From NCBI RefSeq assembly GCF_000468495.1, contig NC_022444.1, forward strand, positions 2,006,194 through 2,044,510: a stretch of 38,317 nt of DNA. The letters run 5' to 3'. Source of the stretch: Megalodesulfovibrio gigas DSM 1382 = ATCC 19364 (GTDB taxonomy: Bacteria > Desulfobacterota > Desulfovibrionia > Desulfovibrionales > Desulfovibrionaceae). The position numbers and the translations under genes were made by a program. The notes beneath the pieces were generated by a model. It was not told the origin of the DNA. It did not search any database and saw only the letters and a list, made by a program, of their open reading frames with translations. Positions 8,138 to 14,699 of this stretch are shown in pieces. Numbering within the stretch: position 1 is the stretch's first letter; every line of letters begins with the position of its first letter.

Positions 8138-8624
8138 AGGGGCCGGCGTCTCCCTCGGCGTTGGCCGCCAGACCCGGGGTGATGGACACCCGGCCGGCAT
8201 CCGTCCGCAGGCCTACATAGATGCGGTTCTGGTCGAATACGAAGCCGGCGTTCTGTCCGGGCACGCCGCCGGCGGTGACGGTGAAGCGGCCGTTGGAGGA
8301 GAGTCGCGGCCGCTGGGTGGTCTCGGCTTCCGCCTCCATGGCTGGCGCGTCGCGTTGCATGGCCCGTTCCAGGGTGCGGGCCTGGGCGGCATCTTCCATG
8401 AACACGGTCAGCCGCAGCAGGGGGCCGGCCTCGGTCTCCACGGTCTCCAATTCAGGCAGGCAGCCTTCCAGCAGGTCCGGGAATCGGGTCTTGAGCAGCT
8501 GCCAGCCATCCACGGCGGCGGTTTCCTGACGGTACAGGCCCAGCGGCACGCGGAACTGCTGCGCCCTGATCGGGGTGGGAATCATCAAGGATACAACAAG
8601 ACTGGCGAGAATCGCAGCACGCAT
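8112..8624 (-). CDS. Small secreted protein of unknown function
   Basis: The 170-residue product has a signal peptide (MRAAILASLVVSLMIPTPIRAQ) and no later membrane helix. It contains an acidic helical middle (EDAAQARTLERAMQRDAP) and a C-terminal beta-rich, Gly-rich part (GRFTVTAGGVPGQNAGFVF to the terminal EVRW). Alternating strands and a final aromatic residue recall short outer-membrane or periplasmic beta domains, but I do not recognise the family. AAGGAG precedes ATG 8624 by 7 bases, which decides this start over the longer frame. The stop codon is followed by T8 and lies within the 5' end of the sensor-like gene, so the two are probably co-transcribed. Confidence 0.65.
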   Translation of the reverse strand: MRAAILASLVVSLMIPTPIRAQQFRVPLGLYRQETAAVDGWQLLKTRFPDLLEGCLPELETVETEAGPLLRLTVFMEDAAQARTLERAMQRDAPAMEAEAETTQRPRLSSNGRFTVTAGGVPGQNAGFVFDQNRIYVGLRTDAGRVSITPGLAANAEGDAGPYAGIEVRW

Positions 8625-8745
8625 GACACGCTCCTTTCCGGATGCGAATCCGGGGTTGCCATGCGTAGAGCAATCCATATGCCACAATTTTCGTCTTGCC
8701 AGGTTTTGCAGGGCAGGCCATCATGCAGCAAAGCAAGGAGGCGCC

Positions 8746-8928
8746 ATGTTGCTGCCTGAAAAAGACGCCCGTTTCAAGTATTGCCCGTTGCTGACCACCT
8801 CGGACAACAAGCTGAAATTCTGCCTGGGCAGCCAGTGCATGATGTTCTGCTGGAAGCACCCGGAGCATCGCCAGGAAGATGACCTGGGCTACTGCGGCAT
8901 GGCCGAAAAGCCCATGGGCGCGATGTAG
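8746..8928 (+). CDS. Cys-rich 60-residue protein, probable metal binding
   Basis: This short plus-strand gene has AGGAGG 6 bases before its ATG. The product has five Cys: C13, C26, C31, C35 and C50, arranged C-x12-C-x4-C-x3-C-x14-C, with the segment FCLGSQCMMFCWKH. The pattern C-x-G-S-x-C-M recurs in small Cys-rich proteins of phage and proteobacteria that probably bind zinc or an Fe-S cluster (memory of a pattern, not a search). It is transcribed divergently from the secreted-protein gene with about 120 bases between the starts. No function is assigned. Confidence 0.7.
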   Translation: MLLPEKDARFKYCPLLTTSDNKLKFCLGSQCMMFCWKHPEHRQEDDLGYCGMAEKPMGAM

Positions 8929-8983
8929 CCAGAGAAAAAAAAGGAATTTTTAGGGAGAACTGCGTTCCCCTACGCGCCCTGTG

Positions 8984-9412
8984 TCAGGGAGCGCCGTGCA
9001 GATCCAGGACGCAGCACAGGGGATGCGGGCGAGGAATGGTCGGGAGACAGGGTGACATGACGGAAGCGGCCTTGCCGGCTGTGTCCACTGCTTCTGCCGT
9101 CACGCGGCAGCCCAGCCCGTACGGCGGGAGCAGGGTGACAAGCTCGGGATGGTCGCCGGGCAGCGTCATGCCGTCCAGGGCGGCGCATTGCGCGCAGGCT
9201 CCGGCAGCCACCCGCAGCCGCACCGTTGGGGGGGCTGCATTCAGCAAGTCCACGAGCACCGCCTTCCCGGCCTCGAACTGGTCCAGCAGGGCCTGGATGC
9301 GCGCCTCTGGCAGCTCGTGCTCCTGGAGCAGGTAGAACAGGGCCTGCCCGGTGACGCAGCCATAGAACGGGTGCGCCCGCTTGAGGCTGGATTCGTTCCA
9401 CCAAGGCGTCAT
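8984..9412 (-). CDS. Protein with Mu F-like C-x2-C / CRV signature
   Basis: The 142-residue product carries CAQCAALDG (C73, C76, D80) and then LPPYGLGCRVTA (P96-P97, C102-R103). This C-x2-C-x3-DG then PP-x3-GCR arrangement is the signature of the C-terminal region of phage Mu gpF / SPP1 gp7-like head morphogenesis proteins, where C-x2-C-RALDG is followed by HPNCRC. The N-terminal half (MTPWWNESSLKRAHPFYGC) is unfamiliar and the protein is far shorter than a phage minor head protein. Its ATG overlaps the stop of the upstream GIY-YIG-like gene (ATGA), so translation is probably coupled. No other phage genes are nearby; it may be a domesticated domain. Function unknown. Confidence 0.65.
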   Translation of the reverse strand: MTPWWNESSLKRAHPFYGCVTGQALFYLLQEHELPEARIQALLDQFEAGKAVLVDLLNAAPPTVRLRVAAGACAQCAALDGMTLPGDHPELVTLLPPYGLGCRVTAEAVDTAGKAASVMSPCLPTIPRPHPLCCVLDLHGAP

Positions 9413-9918
9413 TGCAATAGATTCCAGGACGGTTTGACGATGTCCACCAACATGGCATGCACCAGTGGGTTTTCCGTCGTGGGGCAGGGATAAAAGAAGC
9501 AGTGCACCATGTCCCGCCGCTGGAAGGCGCGGTACAGCATGGTGTTCATGCGGCAGATGGCCTGATGCTGCGGCGCGTTGCACAGGGTCTTGGGGATCTC
9601 GCAGTAGTGCTGCAGACGCTGGGCGAAGTCCTCGCAGCGGCCAAAGTAGGCGATCTTGGCGTTGACCAGAAAGAAGTATACCCCCGGTCCGTCCAGGATC
9701 TCTGCTTCCTGCGTCTGCTCGATGAAGCAGAACGGGCCCCAGGTGCGACGCTCCCGGCGCTCATCCTCCACATAGTATTCGATGGCGTCGATGACGCCCT
9801 CGCGCTTTCGGGCCGTCAACCGGCTGACGTGCCGGAAGTTGCAGACCAGCTTCACATCCACGTCGAGGAGGAAGCCGGTCTCGTCGCGGCTGGTCGTGGC
9901 ATTGGAGTAGATGAGCAT
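9409..9918 (-). CDS. GIY-YIG-like nuclease domain protein
   Basis: The 169-residue product has a C-terminal GIY-YIG-like module: GVYFF at 79-83, YFGRCEDFAQRLQHY at 91-105 with the conserved Arg (R101), and a C-terminal MLVDIVKPSWN that mirrors the usual E..LI...P.WN end, although the acidic residue is not obvious. The N-terminal 75 residues (LDVDVKLVCNFRHVSRLTARKREGV and following) are unfamiliar. It lies downstream of lon, across a gap with a 12-bp hairpin. The start at 9918 is the only reasonable ATG after lon but lacks a clear ribosome binding site. It is coupled to the next gene through ATGA. A role in DNA processing is inference. Confidence 0.65.
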   Translation of the reverse strand: MLIYSNATTSRDETGFLLDVDVKLVCNFRHVSRLTARKREGVIDAIEYYVEDERRERRTWGPFCFIEQTQEAEILDGPGVYFFLVNAKIAYFGRCEDFAQRLQHYCEIPKTLCNAPQHQAICRMNTMLYRAFQRRDMVHCFFYPCPTTENPLVHAMLVDIVKPSWNLLQ

Positions 9919-9942
9919 GGCGAGTGTGGCCCAAGTGGTGGT

Positions 9943-9991
9943 CCGGCCCGCGGGGCTCCCCCAAATTTTCTGGAGGAAACCCGCGGGCCGG
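9943..9991 (-). terminator. Hairpin after lon
   Basis: A perfect 12-bp GC stem (9943-9954 with 9980-9991) encloses a 25-nt loop with an inner CTCC/GGAG pairing. It starts 7 bases past the lon stop codon. There is no T tract, so it may slow or process the transcript rather than end it. Confidence 0.5.
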
Positions 9992-9997
9992 GGTGAA

Positions 9998-12433
9998 TCA
10001 GGCAGGGCTTTGTTCCAGGGCAGGGGCCTGTTCCGGCGCAGGGGCCGCCGGGGGTTCGGTGAGGGCCAGGGGCCAGACGTCGCCGATGCGCTCCAGGGGA
10101 TGCACGGTGATCTTGCGGCGCAATTCGGCGGGGATGTCTTCCAGGTCCTTGACGTTTTCCTTGGGGATGGCCACGTGCCCCAGACCCTGGGCCACGGCGG
10201 CGAGGATTTTTTCCTTGATGCCGCCCACGGGCAGCACCCGGCCGCGCAGGGTGATTTCACCGGTCATGGCCATGTTGCCGTTCAGGGGCCGGTTGGAAAG
10301 GGCACTCACCAGCGCGCCCACCAGGGCGATGCCGGCGGAGGGGCCGTCCTTGGGGGTGGCCCCGGCCGGCACGTGGATGTGGATGTCCACCTTGTCCGGG
10401 AATTCGGGATCAATGCCCAGCTCCCTGGCATGGCCGCGAGCGTAGGACAGGGCGGCCTGGGCGGATTCCTTCATCACCTCTCCCAGCTGGCCGGTGAGGG
10501 TCAGCTTGCCCTTGCCGGCCATGGTGGTGGCTTCGATGTGCAGAATCTCGCCGCCGTAGGGCGTCCAGGCCAGTCCCAGGGACACGCCGGGAGGCAGATC
10601 GGTTTCCGCCTTCTCGTCCGTGTAGCGGGGGATGCCCAGCAGCTTGCGCACGCTCTGGCTGGTGACCTTGAAAGGACCGCCCTCGCCCTCGGCCTTCTTG
10701 CGGGCCAGCTTGCGGAAGACGGCGCCCACCTCGCGCTCCAGGTTTCGCAACCCGGCTTCACGGGTGTATTCCTTGACGACCTGCTGCAGCACCGAGTCGG
10801 ACATTTCCACATCCTTCACGCCGAGACCGTTTTCCTTGGCCTGACGGGGGATGAGGTACTTGCGGGCAATCTTGATCTTTTCCTGCATGGTGTAGCCGGG
10901 GATGCGGATGATCTCCATGCGGTCCATGAGGGCCGAAGGGATGGTGTCCAGCTGGTTGGCCGTGCAGATGAACATGACCTTGGAGAGGTCGAAGGGCACG
11001 TTCAGGTAATGGTCCTGGAAGCTGAAGTTCTGTTCCGGGTCCAGCACCTCCAGCAGGGCGGAGGAGGGGTCGCCGCGGAAGTCCGTCCCCACCTTGTCGA
11101 TTTCATCGAGCATGATCACCGGGTTCTTGGTCTTGGCCTGCTTGATGGCCTGGATGATGCGCCCGGGCATGGCTCCGATATACGTGCGGCGATGGCCGCG
11201 GATTTCCGCTTCGTCCCGCATGCCACCCAGGGACATGCGGTGGAACTGCCGGCCCAGGGACCGGGCAATGGACCGGCCAAGGGAGGTCTTGCCCACGCCA
11301 GGAGGCCCCACAAAGCACAGGATGGGCCCCTTCATCTTGGGGTTGAGCTTGCGCACGGAGAGGTATTCCAGGATGCGGTCCTTGACCTTGTCCAGCCCGA
11401 AATGGTCCTCGTTAAGGATGCGCTTGGCTTCCTTGATGTCCAGGCGGTCCCGGCTCTGCTTTTTCCAGGGCAATTCCACCAGCCATTCCAGGTAGGTGCG
11501 GATGACGGAGGCCTCGGACGATTCGCTGTGCATGGCGGAGAGCCGCTTGAGCTGTTTTTCCGCCTCGGCCTTCACTTCCTTGGGCAGGCCGGCCTTGTCC
11601 AGGGCCCGGGCCAGTTCCTCCAGCTCCTCGTTTTCGCCCTCCATCTCGCCCAGTTCCTTGCGGATGGCCTTGAGCTGTTCGCGCAGGAAGTAGTCCTTCT
11701 GGGCCTTGTCCATGCCTTCGCGGGCGCTGGTCTGGATCTTGGCCTGCATGGCCGCCAGCTCCAGTTCCCGGGCCAGCTGGGTGTTCACCAGGTGCAGACG
11801 GTCCAGGGGATCGCGGGCTTCGAGGATCTGCTGGGCTTCGTCCACCTTCATGCGCAGGTTGGAGGCCACCAGATCGGCCAGGCGGCCGGGCTCGTTGACG
11901 CTGTTGAGCACGCCCATGATGTCCCCGGGGGCGATGCCGCGCAGGGAGAGAATTTTTTCGCTCTGCTCACGGGCCGCGCGCATGAGGGCCACGTGCTCCA
12001 GGGAAAGTTCCTTGATGTCTGGCTCTTCCAGCAGGGAAATGCGTGCGGAGGTGAAGGTCTCCGACTGCCGGAACTCCTCCACCGTGGCCCGGGTGACGCC
12101 CTGCACCAGCACCTTGAGCCGGCCGTCGGGCATCTTGAGCATGCGCATGATCTGGCACACCGTGCCCACGGTGTACAGATCTTCCGGCGCGGGATCGTCC
12201 ACCTGCTCGTCACGCTGGGAGATCACGAGCAGATAGCGGTGCGTGTTCAGCGCCTCGTTCACCGCGGCCACGCTCTTGTCCCGGCCCACGAACAGGGGCA
12301 GGATCATATACGTGAAAATGACGATATCGCGCACTGGCAGCACCGGCATTTCCTGGGGCACTTCCTGGAGGCCGCCCAGGGGCTGCTCGGAGAGATCGGG
12401 ATCGTTGGTGGTGATGGGATGGTCCTGACTCAT
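9998..12433 (-). CDS. lon: ATP-dependent protease Lon
   Basis: This cytoplasmic AAA+ serine protease (EC 3.4.21.53) degrades misfolded and regulatory proteins. The 811-residue length is normal. The N-terminal substrate domain starts at PVLPVRDIVIF. The ATPase has Walker A GPPGVGKTS and Walker B VIMLDEIDK. The protease domain contains the catalytic Ser in DGPSAGIAL (S699) and Lys in PVGGIKEK (K740), the Lon Ser-Lys dyad. A Pro/Ala/Glu-rich tail of about 25 residues ends the protein. GAGGAG lies 8 bases before the ATG, and a possible heat-shock promoter is upstream. Confidence 0.98.
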   Translation of the reverse strand: MSQDHPITTNDPDLSEQPLGGLQEVPQEMPVLPVRDIVIFTYMILPLFVGRDKSVAAVNEALNTHRYLLVISQRDEQVDDPAPEDLYTVGTVCQIMRMLKMPDGRLKVLVQGVTRATVEEFRQSETFTSARISLLEEPDIKELSLEHVALMRAAREQSEKILSLRGIAPGDIMGVLNSVNEPGRLADLVASNLRMKVDEAQQILEARDPLDRLHLVNTQLARELELAAMQAKIQTSAREGMDKAQKDYFLREQLKAIRKELGEMEGENEELEELARALDKAGLPKEVKAEAEKQLKRLSAMHSESSEASVIRTYLEWLVELPWKKQSRDRLDIKEAKRILNEDHFGLDKVKDRILEYLSVRKLNPKMKGPILCFVGPPGVGKTSLGRSIARSLGRQFHRMSLGGMRDEAEIRGHRRTYIGAMPGRIIQAIKQAKTKNPVIMLDEIDKVGTDFRGDPSSALLEVLDPEQNFSFQDHYLNVPFDLSKVMFICTANQLDTIPSALMDRMEIIRIPGYTMQEKIKIARKYLIPRQAKENGLGVKDVEMSDSVLQQVVKEYTREAGLRNLEREVGAVFRKLARKKAEGEGGPFKVTSQSVRKLLGIPRYTDEKAETDLPPGVSLGLAWTPYGGEILHIEATTMAGKGKLTLTGQLGEVMKESAQAALSYARGHARELGIDPEFPDKVDIHIHVPAGATPKDGPSAGIALVGALVSALSNRPLNGNMAMTGEITLRGRVLPVGGIKEKILAAVAQGLGHVAIPKENVKDLEDIPAELRRKITVHPLERIGDVWPLALTEPPAAPAPEQAPALEQSPA

Positions 12434-12461
12434 GATTGGCTCCTCGCCGTCTCAAAAAACT

Positions 12462-12484
12462 GTGGGGCAGTGCGCCTTTTTAAG
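12462..12484 (-). promoter_or_regulatory. Possible sigma-32-type promoter of lon
   Basis: On the minus strand CTTAAAA (12484-12478) and CCCCAC (12467-12462) are separated by 10 nt. The heat-shock consensus is CTTGAAA, 11-16 nt, CCCCATNT. The match is partial and the spacing one short. It would start transcription about 20 bases before the lon ATG, consistent with lon being a heat-shock gene elsewhere. Confidence 0.3.
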
Positions 12485-12580
12485 GACTTCCGGGCGCAGC
12501 AGGCCCGGTTTGCCGAAAAAGGAGAGCGATGCAACGGCATTTGTATGCATCACAAGGGCATCTGTCCATAGCGGGGAGCG

Positions 12581-12601
12581 AAAAAACGCCGGAAACGGCG
12601 T
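12581..12601 (-). terminator. Intrinsic terminator of the 19-gene run, after acyP
   Basis: The stem ACGCCG/CGGCGT with a 4-nt loop is followed on the minus strand by T6 (12586-12581). It starts 7 bases past the acylphosphatase stop and marks the end of the long minus-strand gene run. Confidence 0.8.
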
Positions 12602-12607
12602 GCAATC

Positions 12608-12880
12608 TCAGCGCAGGACAACAAATCCGCGCAGGGAGGGGTCTTCAGGCCGGTCGCTGCAGGCCATCGTTGCCACGCGGGCATGGGGCGGGCCGGCCTG
12701 CAGGGCGTCCATGGCCAGGGTCAGGGACTCGTCGGGACCCTGCAGCAGGGTTTCCACGCGGCCGTCGGGCAGATTGCGCACCCAACCCGCCAAGCCCAGG
12801 CGCAGCGCCGTCTCTTTGGTGAACCAGCGGAAGGCCACCCCCTGAACCAGACCGGAGACGAGACAATAGCGCGCGGGCAT
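12608..12880 (-). CDS. acyP: Acylphosphatase
   Basis: This small cytoplasmic enzyme hydrolyses acyl phosphates (EC 3.6.1.7). The 90 residues are typical. The catalytic motif GLVQGVAFRWFT contains the phosphate-binding Arg. GWVRNLPDGRVETLLQG contains the catalytic Asn and the DGRVE signature. AAAGGAG lies 7 bases before ATG 12880. It starts 11 bases after radC and is the last gene of the long operon, just before a terminator. Confidence 0.95.
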   Translation of the reverse strand: MPARYCLVSGLVQGVAFRWFTKETALRLGLAGWVRNLPDGRVETLLQGPDESLTLAMDALQAGPPHARVATMACSDRPEDPSLRGFVVLR

Positions 12881-12891
12881 GGGAATCTCCT

Positions 12892-13569
12892 TTACAGCAA
12901 CCCTTCCTGCTGCAGGCTGCTGTAGTCGTTCTGGGTGACGATGAGGTGATCCAGCACCCGCAGGCCCACGGCCTGGGCGCCCTGGATCAGCTCCTGGGTG
13001 ATGGCGACATCTTCGCGCGAGGGCCGGGGATCGCCGCCGGGGTGGTTGTGAACCAGAAAAATGCCGTGGGCCTGACGCTCCAGGCCGAGCTTGAGCACCT
13101 CCCGCACATAGACCGGCGCATGCCCCACCGTGCCCTTGCTCACCTGCTCCCAACTGATGAGCCGGAGCTTGGCGTCCACCAGGGCCACCCAGAATTCCTC
13201 GGCCTTGAGGGCTCCCAGGCGGCTCATGGCCATGTTTGCCACCACGGAAGGGTGACTCAGGGAAATGCGGGCCTTGGGCGGCTGCTGGTCTGCCCGGGCG
13301 CGGCATTCCTGCAGGAGCTTCCAGAACAGTTCCGTGCCCTGGCCCAGGCCTTCCACGCGGCGCAGATCCTCGGGCTGGGCGGCCAGCACGTCGGCCATGT
13401 TGCCCAGGCGTGCGAGCATGGCCTTGGCGATGGGCTTGGTGTCCCGCCGGGGCAGGGCGTAGGTCAGCAGCAATTCCAGCAATTCATAGTCGGCCAGGCT
13501 GGTGGGGCCGGCGAGAAAGCGCTCCCGCAGCCGCTGGCGATGGCCATGATAATGCGGCGCATCGCTCAA
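12892..13569 (-). CDS. radC: RadC-family JAMM/MPN protein
   Basis: The 225-residue product has an N-terminal helix-hairpin-helix-like part (YELLELLLTYALPRRDTKPIAKAML and LRRVEGLGQG). The C-terminal MPN domain carries the metalloprotease-type motif HNHPGGDPRPSREDV (His, His, Asp ligands) with an upstream Glu. RadC was once linked to DNA repair, but the role of the family is unsettled. The start is a TTG at 13569, which overlaps the holA stop (TTGA). GGAGGT lies 5 bases before it, and the predicted N-terminus SDAPHYHGHRQRLRERF matches the family start, so the non-ATG start is well supported. Confidence 0.9.
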   Translation of the reverse strand: MSDAPHYHGHRQRLRERFLAGPTSLADYELLELLLTYALPRRDTKPIAKAMLARLGNMADVLAAQPEDLRRVEGLGQGTELFWKLLQECRARADQQPPKARISLSHPSVVANMAMSRLGALKAEEFWVALVDAKLRLISWEQVSKGTVGHAPVYVREVLKLGLERQAHGIFLVHNHPGGDPRPSREDVAITQELIQGAQAVGLRVLDHLIVTQNDYSSLQQEGLL

Positions 13570-14603
13570 GGACGACCTCCGGACCGGGGGGACGCCTGAC
13601 GCGCCGGCGGTCCCAGGGCCTGGGCCAGTCCGGCGATGAGCAGCTCAAGGGCCTGGCTGTCGTCCTTCTCGCCGCTTTTGATGCCGCGTTCGGCCTCCAG
13701 CAGCAGTTCCAGGCCCCGGGCAATGGCGGCCTCGGACAGCCGGCGGGCCAGGGCCAGTTTCTTATTGAGGATGAACGGCGGCAGCTGCACCGGCTCGTCG
13801 TGGCGGATTTGCCAGAGGATGCGCAGTTCCCGCGCGGCCACGGCCAAAAACCCGAAGGTGATGGATTGCTGCCCGCCCAGGGCGTTTTCCAGGACCTTTT
13901 TCCACAAGGTCACGGCTCCGGCGGCATCGCCGCCGCCGCCGCGCTGGACCATCTCCAGGAAGGCGAACAGATCCAGATCGGAGGTGTCATTCACCAGGGC
14001 CGCCATGGCCGGGGTGATGACGCCCGTTTCCCGCGAGGCCAGCAGGAGCTTCTCCAGCTCGCCTTCCAGGGCCGAGGCGTTCAGGGGCAGCACGGCCTGC
14101 AGGGCCTGCAGGGCATCGGCGTCCAGGGTCAGGCCTTCGGCGCGCGCCCACTCCTGCAGACGGCGGCGGATGTCGGCGGCGGTCAGTCCGGGGGATTGCC
14201 AGATCCAGCCGCGGTCCACAGCGGCGCTCCAGCAGGGCAGGGGCGGCTTGCCGCGGAAGTCCTTGAGGGGCTCCGGCAGCTTGGGCTTGCCGCGATCCCA
14301 GTCGCCTTCCAGGCAGAAGAACGGCCAGGCCTGGGAGGAGCAGCGGTTCAGCGCGGCGTTGAGGTGCTGCCAGGCGTCCACCTTCAGCTTTTCCGCATGC
14401 CGGACCACCAGCAGCCGTGGCACGCCGAGCATGTTTTCCAGGGTCAGGAGATTCCAGAAGCGGTCGGCCAGGCCTTCTTCACCCCAGAAGACGTGACGCT
14501 CCCAGCCGCTGGCATTGCCGGCAGCCAACTGCTCGATGCGCTCCTGCAGCAGCCGGCTGTCCGGACAGACGAGGAAGAAATATGGCGGGCGTGGTTTGGC
14601 CAT
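13566..14603 (-). CDS. holA: DNA polymerase III subunit delta
   Basis: This is the clamp-loader delta subunit, which opens the beta sliding clamp. The 345-residue length is normal. It has a RecQ/AAA-like N-terminal part without a Walker A motif (as expected for delta), the VPRLLVVRHAEKLK segment, an LPLNASALEGELEKLLLA helix corresponding to the conserved N...L..EL.KL stretch, and the C-terminal collar (TFGFLAVAARELRILWQI). It overlaps the downstream radC start by 3 bases. No strong ribosome binding site is seen before ATG 14603. It lies 96 bases after leuS, an arrangement also seen in relatives. Confidence 0.87.
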   Translation of the reverse strand: MAKPRPPYFFLVCPDSRLLQERIEQLAAGNASGWERHVFWGEEGLADRFWNLLTLENMLGVPRLLVVRHAEKLKVDAWQHLNAALNRCSSQAWPFFCLEGDWDRGKPKLPEPLKDFRGKPPLPCWSAAVDRGWIWQSPGLTAADIRRRLQEWARAEGLTLDADALQALQAVLPLNASALEGELEKLLLASRETGVITPAMAALVNDTSDLDLFAFLEMVQRGGGGDAAGAVTLWKKVLENALGGQQSITFGFLAVAARELRILWQIRHDEPVQLPPFILNKKLALARRLSEAAIARGLELLLEAERGIKSGEKDDSQALELLIAGLAQALGPPARQASPRSGGRP

Positions 14604-14646
14604 GGGGTGAGGACTCGGCCCTTGCGGCCCCTGCCACAGGGTGGAC

Positions 14647-14678
14647 GGAGGAGCCGGCCATGACGGGACGGCTCCTCC
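14647..14678 (-). other. leuS-holA intercistronic hairpin
   Basis: A perfect 10-bp inverted repeat (14647-14656 with 14669-14678) with a 12-nt loop and no T tract lies between leuS and holA. It could be an RNase-blocking or attenuating structure that sets holA expression below leuS. Confidence 0.5.
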
Positions 14679-14699
14679 GAATGCATTGCGATGCGCGTG

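Noticed and set aside
9911-12571. 886-codon plus-strand open frame opposite lon
   Set aside because: Shadow of lon in a GC-rich genome; the encoded Gly/Val/Leu/His-rich sequence has no family resemblance.
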